A DNA stretch of 17,348 bases from positions 1-17,348 of the forward strand of contig JACMLA010000321.1 of NCBI GenBank assembly GCA_014379815.1. The letters run 5' to 3'. The DNA is from Bryobacteraceae bacterium (lineage in GTDB: Bacteria > Acidobacteriota > Terriglobia > Bryobacterales > Bryobacteraceae). Positions 7,701 through 16,700 of this stretch are shown piece by piece; position 1 is the first letter of the stretch; each line of letters starts with the position of its first letter. The notes beneath the pieces were generated by a model. The model had not been told where the DNA came from, did no database searches, and saw only the letters and a list, made by a program, of their open reading frames with translations. The translations under genes and the position numbers were made by a program.

Positions 7701-10700
7701 TATCGGATCCGATACCCGTAGTGAACCCCGAATTAAACGACGGGAAGGAGTTTCCGGCGCGGTCGGTAATGCTGTATCCCTGGAACTGATACGTGGTGTT
7801 CGGCTGAAGCGGAGAAGACGGCACCAGCGTGGCGCTTAGCAAATCAGCCGCGACCGTGAAGGTAGACGGAACAATCACACCGGTGTTCTGCACGTAGATG
7901 CGGAAGTTGGTGCTGGTGAGAGATATGGGATTGACAGGCTCCGTAAAGAACGCCTTCATCTGGCTGTTCCGCCCCACGTTTGTCGCGCCGCTGGCCGGAC
8001 TGTAAGTAGGCGTAGGCGGAGGTACGAGATCCGCACCCGGACCAGTTGTGAAGTTTCTCGAAACGGTTCCCGAAAGGATGTTGCCGGAAGAATCGCGAAC
8101 CTCGGACACCGAGATGGTGTGCGCAGAATTCTCCTGCAGAGGCTTCATCGGCGTGAGGGAAAGGGTTCGCCGGCCATTGGAAAGTTCCCGCACCACAGGC
8201 TGCGGGGCCCCGCCCCGAATCAAATTCACAGAAGCCAGCGAGGTTTCCTGAATCGGCTCATTGAACAGGATCTCGATTTGCGAATTGATAGGCGCAGGGA
8301 GTTGGCCTCCGGGATTGCTGAGCGAAATCTGCGGTGGCGTGTTGTCCGTCTGGAAGGCGGTTGTGAACTGCAGATACAAAGCAGAGCCGGGATTCCCGGC
8401 TAAGTCGCGATAGTTCTGCAAGTACAACTGATGCGCCCGGCCCACGCCAAGAGGAGCGATGGGCGCGAGGGTGATGCTCTTCAGATCCCCAGCGAATGAC
8501 AGCGTGAATGGGAGGTACTGGTTGATTACGTTGTCGTACAAATACAGGACATTGTTGTTGTTCGTGACAATCGTCCGTGAGTCAACCGGTTCGCTGAACT
8601 CCAGCGTAAATACCGAATTTATAGCGATGTTGTTCGCACCGCTCGGGATACTGGACCGGATCACAGTCGGACGCACTACATCCGCCGTAGCTGACGTCGT
8701 GAACTGTACAGTTCTGGGCGTTACAGGATTCGCAGAGGTATCCTGCACGCCATTGATGGCAATGGAAACCGTGCTGGTCTCAGGTAAAGAAGCGAGTGGT
8801 GTCAGCGTGATCTCGCGATTGTCCTGACCAAAACTGATGCTGGCCGGAATCGATGTGGCCACTCCGCTGCTGATCCTGACGGTGTTGCTGTCGATCGTAA
8901 GGGGGTTGATCTCCTCAGAGAACGTTACCCGGAGCAGCGCATTCACACCGATGCCGGTCGAACCGTCCGGGGGAGCCACGGCGACGACAGTCGGACCATT
9001 CTGGTCAGGGGTCGCGTCATTGCGAGTGTAGAAGTAGGTGTTCTGCGGATTCTGCAGAGACTGCCCCTGCAGATCTTTCACTCCCGCACCGACGAACCAG
9101 TAGTAGTAGACATTCGGAAGCAGATCCGCCGCGGGAGCGATTCGAATGATGCGCCCATTGCGAATCGTTAGGCTCGTGGTCACGATGGTGCTGTTGTTGT
9201 TGGGGCCACGAAGCTGAACAGTGGTGCTATTCACCGTTGCCGGATCAATATCCTCACTGAGTTCGATGTCGAGTACCGAACTCACCAGTCGTTCCTGAAT
9301 ACCCGGGACGATCGATGTCCTGACGATCTGGGGCGCGGCTGTGGCGACGTTGGGCACAATCCGGAAGTTGCCGTTGTAGCCCTGCAAGGAATTCCCGCCG
9401 GTATCGCGTACGTTCTCGTTTGCGAAAATCTCGATCAGTGCATTTGACTGATACTGACTGTCAGGCCTGAAACGGATTCCATAGCCTCCACTGGTCAGGC
9501 TGAATGTGCCCGTAATCAGAACGCCATCCTGGGTGACACGCACGTTGTTCGCGAGTGTCGCTGCGTTCAAAAGCTTGTCCGCGTAGAGTGTGATCTCAGA
9601 GTTGCGTCCCACCGCCGAAGCGCCGTTTCCGGGCCTTTGACTGATGATGCTGGGACGATTTGTGCTGGTTTCGGGAATCGTCCGGAACTCACTGCGGAAG
9701 TCAACCAGACTGTTACCGGAAAGATCCTTGACGTCCCTGGTGGCGATGACAGTAATGATCGCGTCTCCGGGCAGATTGGCCGTCAGGAACACGGTTCTGT
9801 TGTCCTGGCTCCGTTGAACACTTGTGCCCAGCCGCTGGAATCCATTGAAGAGAGCAAAGTTATTGCCGTGAATGGTCGATGCGTCGAGCGACTCGGAGAA
9901 GGTGAGAACGACGGTTACTGCTCGACCCACACCGACCGAACCGTTCTGCGGTGAGACGGACAGGATTGATGGAGGCGTCGCGTCAGCAGGCCCGCCGGTC
10001 GTGAATGCTGTCTCGTAGTATTGGGCCTGATTTCCAGCCAGATCCTGAGGACAGAAGTTGTAGCAGATGCGGCGCCGGACTGTGCGGCCTCCGGGCCACG
10101 CCTGGACGGGAGTGAAGGTCACAACACTACCGTTGACCGAGAACGTCCCGCCGATCACATCGTTGTAATCGCCTTCAATCGCGATGCGAATGCTCTGTTC
10201 GCTCACACTGGCCGGATTGATTGCTTCGTTGAACGTGAACACAAGCGGAGTCAAGCCTGCCACGTTGGTTGCCGGGTGAGCGGGAGTTACCGAGGATACC
10301 TGCGGTCCGGTCGTATCCGACGTACCAGTAGCGGAGGTGGTAAAGACACTGCTGAAGGCGGGTAGTGCGTTGCCGGAAAGATCCCGCAAGCCGCTGATCT
10401 GCACCGTGTACAGGGTGGATGTAGTCAGCGCGGAAGCAGGCGTGAAAGTCATCAGGGTTCCGCCCGCACTGAAAGCAAACGCACCAGCTACCGGTGTAGA
10501 TCCCTGGAGCAGCCGCATCGCATTTGCCGGGAATACCGTGACATTAATCGGTTCGCTAAATGTCGCAGCAGGCCTGATGTTCACAGGCACACCGTTCACA
10601 CCGTTTGGTGGGTTGATCGCCGAAACCTGCGGCAACGCCGAATCGGATGCCGTACCGGTAGTGAACAGGACATTGATGCCCCCGCCGGTATTTCCTGCGA

Positions 10701-13700
10701 GATCGGTAGTGTTCGCCAGGTACCACCGGTAGGACGTATTCGGAAGCAACTGCGCCGCCGGCACCAGCTTCGCACTCTGTCGATCCGGAGCTACCTGAAT
10801 GGTGGATGCCAGTACCTGGCCGGTGTCGGCGAGATAGAAGTAGAAGTTGCTGGTCGAGAGCAACAGAGGATTGATGCGCTCGCTAAAGTAGGCCGTTGGT
10901 TCTATGTTGCGTCCCACGCTGGGTTGGTTTGCCGGCGGATTGTAGCTCAGGATCTGCGATGCCACTGTGTCGCTGGCAGTGCCGGTCGTGAATGTCGTGG
11001 ATCCCGGATTGACGACTGCGTTTCCGGCGTCGTCCTGAAGCTGGGAGTTCAATACTATTGCGTACGATGTGCTCGCCGCCAAAGCCGCTGCGGGGTCAAA
11101 GGCAAGGCGTCGGTTCTGGTCTGCATAAGTCCATGTGCCCGGGATCGGGACACCGCCAGACTGCAGCGCGAGACCGGCAGGCTGCGTAGTCGGGTTGATG
11201 GACTTGCTGAACCGGAGGACTACCAGAGTGTTCAGGGGTACGTTTCCATCGGCCGCGGCGGGGCTGGTCCCGGTCAACATCGGGCCTGTCGTTTGAGGCG
11301 TAAACGAGGTCGTGAAGTTGAACGCGTAGTCAATCAGGCGGTTCCCGGCCGGATCTTTGATGTTGTTGTTCAGATAGAACTGGTGCTGGTGATTCGCCAG
11401 TAAGAGCTTGCCGAGCCGGAACGTTGCGATGCGGCCGGATGCATCGAGTGACAAAGTCGCACCTGTCAGATCCAGCGTGCCCGCTGTGTAATCAAACAGA
11501 GACACATTCGCAAGTATCAGCGTCGTACGATCGATGGGCTCATTAAACTCCACAGTTAGACTGGCGTTCAGTGGGACATCGGTCTGACCATTCACCGGGC
11601 CTGTGCGTAGGACGCTGGGCCGCGTAGTGTCGGCCGTGGTGAGGGTGAATCCCTGAAGCACATTGAGAGTCTGTGTGCCGGTCTGGACGATAACGTCCCG
11701 AGGTCCCAGGGTAGCCGCCCCGGCCACGTTGATCTGCGCGGTAATTCGATCCTGTCCGCTGACCGTCACAGGGCCAAAATCCCCAGCAGCGGCGCCGCCC
11801 ACCGAGATGCCCTCGCCAAATTTCGCCCGGGTGACTCCGGTTTGCCAGTTGGTGAATCGGCCCTGCAAAGCGACCGCTACGGTTTGTCCGGGAACTCCCA
11901 CATTGGGAGTAATTGTCAGGATTCCCGGATTGCCCGGCAGGACGTTGAAGGAACTCGTGACTACTTCCGTACCCGTCGTGACTGTGACAGTCCGGGGCCC
12001 GGTAGCTACGGCGTTTGAAAGATTGACCGCTACTGACAGGTCCGTTGGACCGTTTACGGTGATGGCTCCGGTTGTTATGCCTCCTCCAAAACTCACAACC
12101 GTGGCCGGGCCAAAGTTTGTGAATGAGCCGAGGATGTTGACAGTCACGGTTTGCCCTTGCTCGCCCTGGTTCGGGCTTAGGGACAGGATCCGCGACGAGC
12201 CTTGCTGAACGCTAAAACCGGGATTCAGAGTAGCTGTCTCAGTGCCGGTTGTGAGAGTTACCTGGCGGTTCCCGGGCGAAGCAATGGGGTCCACGTCGAG
12301 GACCGCAGTGGCTGTCGTAGAGTTCTGGACTACGACGGACCGAACCGTGATGCCGCTGCCGAATGACGCCGTTGTAGTCCCATTGACAAAACTTGTATAG
12401 GTACCCGAGATCGTGACGGAGAGCCCGGTCTCACCTTGTCTGGCGTTTGCAGGATTGACCGAAGAGATAACGGGTATACCGGCTTGAACCGTGAACCCGT
12501 TGACGAGCCGGGCGGTCTGTCCGCTGGTCGTCAAGGTGACGGTGCGGAGGCCGGCACTGGCGCTGGGAAGAATGTTCACCAGAATCGTAGCACTGGTCGG
12601 GCTGCTTGCCTGAACTGTACCCACCTGAATACCCTGTCCGAAGTCGGCCTGTGTAGCTGCTGAAAACGACGTGTTCTGTCCTGTGATTTGAACAGTAACG
12701 GATTGGCCCTGTCGGCCGGTTGCCGGAGTCACAGAGAGAATGGTCGACTGGCCGGCAATGACTTCGAAGGCATTCAGCTTACTTGCGTTTTCGGTGCCGG
12801 TATTCACTGCCACGTTGCGTAAGCCGGGCGCCGCGATGGCACTGACCGTGATGTTCGCGCGTACCTGACTGGCAGACAAAAGCGTTGTGGAATTGACGGT
12901 AATGCCAGCGCCGAAATCCGCCACGCTGGCTGCTGTGAAGCCTGTGAAACTACCAGTTATCGTCACGTCCAGTGTTTGGCTCTGGGCCCCTGACCCAGGA
13001 ACCACGGTACTGATCACCGGAGTCGCGCCGCGAACCGTGAATGCATTCGCAAGGGACGCAACCTGACCGCCGGTCGTTAGAGTTACTGTTCTTGGCCCCG
13101 CGACAGCGAGAGCAGCGATGCTGATCGAGGCGCTTGCCGCCGTCGGACTCGTGACGGTCAGTGAATTGACTGTGATCCCAGCTCCGAAGGAAGCCGTCGT
13201 CGATCCCTGGGCAAACGCTGTGTTCTGTCCTACGATTGCCACCGTCAGGGTCGAACCCTGATCGCCAGCCGCAGGTGCTACCGACGATAGCGTTGCCGAG
13301 CCGGATGTGATGTCAAAGGCATTCGCTCTGGTCGCAACGACGGAGCCAGTGGTGACCGAAACGTTCCGCGTTCCCAGTGCGGCGATGGCGCTGATGGTAA
13401 TGTCGGCCCGGACCTGAGTCGCCGACACAAACGTCGTTCCGTTCACAACGACACCGGCACCAAAACTGGCGACGCTCGCTGCTGTGAAGGTCGTGAAGCT
13501 TCCATTGATGGTGATGTTGAGTGTCTGGCCCTGAGCTCCGGTGGCAGGAGTCAGTGTGGTGATGACGGGAGTTGCCGCTCGTACGGTGAATCCATTTGCA
13601 AGTGACGCGGTCTGGCCTCCGGTGGTCAACGTCACAGTCCTCGGTCCTGCTGCTGCAAGGGCGGAAACTGTAATGGAAGCGGAGGCTGCGGTGGGGCCTG

Positions 13701-16700
13701 ACACGGTCAGCGAGTTTACGGTGATCCCGGCTCCGAAAGATGCTGTCGTCGTTCCCTGGGCGAATGAAGTGTTCTGTCCTACGACCGCTACGGTCAGCGT
13801 GGAACCCTGATCTCCGGTTGCCGGGTTGACCGAGAGAAGTGATGCCGCGCCCTCTGTGATCTCAAAACCATTCAGCCTGGTTACGACTGCCCCGCCTGTA
13901 GTCACTGTTACGGTACGCGAACCCAGTGCCGCTGTTGCGCTGATAGTGAGGTTCGCCCGAACCTGGGTAGCAGACAAAAGCGTAGTGGAATTTACGGTAA
14001 TGCCGGCGCCGAAACTAGCAGCGCTCGCAGCCGCGAAGCTGGTGAAGCTACCGGTAATCGTCACATCCAGAGTTTGGCCCTGAGTGCCGCTGGCTGGAGC
14101 TACCGTCGTAATAACAGGTGTCGCTGCTCTCACCGCAAAGGCATTCGCGAGTGATGCAACCTGACCGCCGGTTGTCAAAGTAACTGTTCTGGGACCAACG
14201 GAAGCGCCCGCAGCTATCGTGATGGATGCGGATGCAGCGGTTGGGCTGGAAATGGTGAGGGAGTTCAGAGAAATGCCGCTGCCGAAAGAAGCTGATGTAG
14301 AACCCTGGACAAAGCTGGTGTTCTGTCCTGCGATGGCAACCGTAAGAGTGGAACCCTGATCCCCGGCGGCGGGAGTCACAGAAAGCAGGGTAAACGTGGC
14401 GGCCTGGATTGAGAATGCGTTATTCAGAGTTACCGTCTGGCCCTGAGTGCGAGCGATCAGGTTGCGGGTTCCAGGTGTGGCGGTCGGGCTGATCGTAATG
14501 GAGGCGGTCGCGCTGGTGGGACTGGAAACCACCACCGAGTTCGTAGCGATTCCCGCACCGAAATCGAAGGTCGTTCCCGCTGCGAAGGAGGTGAATTGTC
14601 CGCCGATAACGACGCTGATGGTCTCTCCCTGACGCCCCGTTGCAGGGATAACCGAGTTGATTGAGGGCGTCGCCGCAATCACGGAGAACGCAGCGGCGCG
14701 AAATGCGGTCTGACCTGCAGTTGTCACTACGACTGCTCGCGCTCCTGCAGAGGCAAGCGGGGCGATCGTTACATTGGCCGCGAGACTGAGAGGGCTGGTC
14801 ACAGTCACAGAATTGACGGTGACTCCTGCTCCAAGGCTTACGGCTGTCAGCCCTTGCTGGAAGAACGTATTGGCACCAAGAATCGTGACGTTGAGCGTGG
14901 TGCCCTGCCCAGCCACATCCGGGCTGATCGAAGACAAATCAAATGTTGCGGCCTGAATGGTGAATGCGGATGGCGCAGTTACAACCTCTGAGCCGGTTGT
15001 GACAGTAACTGACCGAACGCCCGCTACTGCAATCGGACTGACGGTGATTTGGGCAGTAACGCTTGTAGCAGAGCTGACCGATAGCGAGTTCACCAGAACG
15101 CCTGCGCCGAAGCTGACCGATGTAGTGCCTTGCGCAAAACGCGTGTTCTGACCAGTGATGGTGACCGAGGTGTTTTGGGCCTGTGCCCCGGAACCCGGGA
15201 CCACTCCGCTAAGCAGGGGATTGCCTGGGAGAACCGAGAATCCATCCGGCAGAGATGCGGTGAGATTGCCAAAGCGAATGTTGACCGTGCGGGTGCCTAT
15301 AGCTGCATTGGTTGCGATCTGAATCCTGACGACTGCGCGTGTCGGGCTGGTGACCGTGGTGGAAACAATCGAAATGCCCGATCCAAAATCCGGCTGGGCG
15401 TTACCCTGAACAAAGCTGGTGGCGACTCCGGAAAGCTCAACGTCGACAGTTTCTCCCTGGCGTGCGGAGCCCGGAGTCAGAGAACTGATGGAGGCAGTCG
15501 CGAGCGTGAGTGCCGCGGTCGCAGTGGCGTCCGGGGTAACAGTCACCGGAGCGGAAGCATAACCCCGGCTGGACCCCTCGAACGCCTCCAGCGTCCACGT
15601 ACCTGTTCGAACGTCAAAGAAGGCAAACCGGCCACCAGTATCGGTGACCGCGGTCATCTGAAGACCGGTTCCGCGAAGCGCAATCGATAAGCCGATGACA
15701 GCACTTCCATCAGGTCGCCGAAGAGTTCCTGAAACTGCGCCGGAAGTCTCGAGCACAACGCTTACCGGAGTCACCAGACCCGAGCTGATGGCGGCCGTGG
15801 CGGTCCCTTGCAGCCCTGTTCCCTGGGGATTTGGAACAGTGGCAACGACGTTGTAGTTGCCGGGAGGAAGAGCGTCGAAGCCAAAGCTGCCGTCGATGCC
15901 GATTCTGTCGCTCAAAGCACTTAAGAGCACAGAACCGGTTACCTGGATATTCCCTGTACTCAGAACAAGTCCATTGGCACGGCGCACAACTCCGGAGAGC
16001 GTACCCGTTCCGGAGAAGATGACATCTCTTGCGGCACTCGTGCTGCCTGTGCTGAATGACCCTGTAACCGCGGGTGCCATCAGATTCAGCGAAGGCAATG
16101 TAGCGCTGACACTGAAGTCAGAAATCGGAACCGGACGAGACCCGCCATCCTGGATTTGGCCAAGGTACCGGAAACTTCCTGAATTATCGCTGGTTGCCGT
16201 GAAGGTGCGTCCGAACAGCGGACTCCGGCTCCGGAAACTGACCGAGGCATTCGGGATTGCTGTTTCTCCGTCCGCCGCCAGAACTTTGCCTTGTACCGTT
16301 CCCAGAAGTTCCGGTAACGGGGGTAAGGAACTAATGCCTCCAGGAGGAGCATTGAAATTCCGGATCTGCGTCAGTTCCGCCGCGGTCAGACCCGCGAGGG
16401 CTTCCGGCGGTAGTTGCGCCAGTCGATCTGCGGACGCTCGTGCGGCGTTGCGGCTGGTCTGTTGAGACGTGAAGTGAAGGAACGCGACAGTGCCGCCTGC
16501 CGGAACCGTTACGTTCTGCCATTCTTCCACGAGCCGGGCAAAACGCCCGGTAAAGTTCTGCGTGAGGGAACCGGCATCCAGCGAGTCCGCGCCTCCTGGC
16601 CCGTCGAATACATGCACCACTTGTGGCAGCGTGTTGAAGACACCGCTTCTAACCTGGAATCCCGTCAGGGTTGCATTGGAGACGAACGGATCGCTGTCGT

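Larger units (their letters stand above)
4756..11631 (-). repeat. Array of 21 bacterial Ig-like (Big_5/SbsA-type) repeats (residues 1906-4197)
   Basis: Twenty-one units of about 109 residues follow the pattern D...P.V....P..G...VPvN....v.FSEpin..T........L...g..v.g......d.r..tftP...L.....Y.v.i....D.aGN......s.FTTg. The FSEP/FSES motif, the D.aGN motif and the FTT end mark each unit, as in the Big_5 (SbsA Ig-like) family. The first starts DTTRPSV (11631) and the last ends in TATFTTVP at the stop. Units follow a nine-domain order: domains 1-2 match 10-11 and 19-20, domains 3-11 match 12-20, and domain 21 matches 3 and 12. Confidence 0.88.

Noticed and set aside
12745..14391. CRISPR-like or DNA-level satellite repeat
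   Set aside because: The period is a multiple of three, the frame is open throughout and the similarity is strongest at the protein level, so it is a protein-domain repeat.
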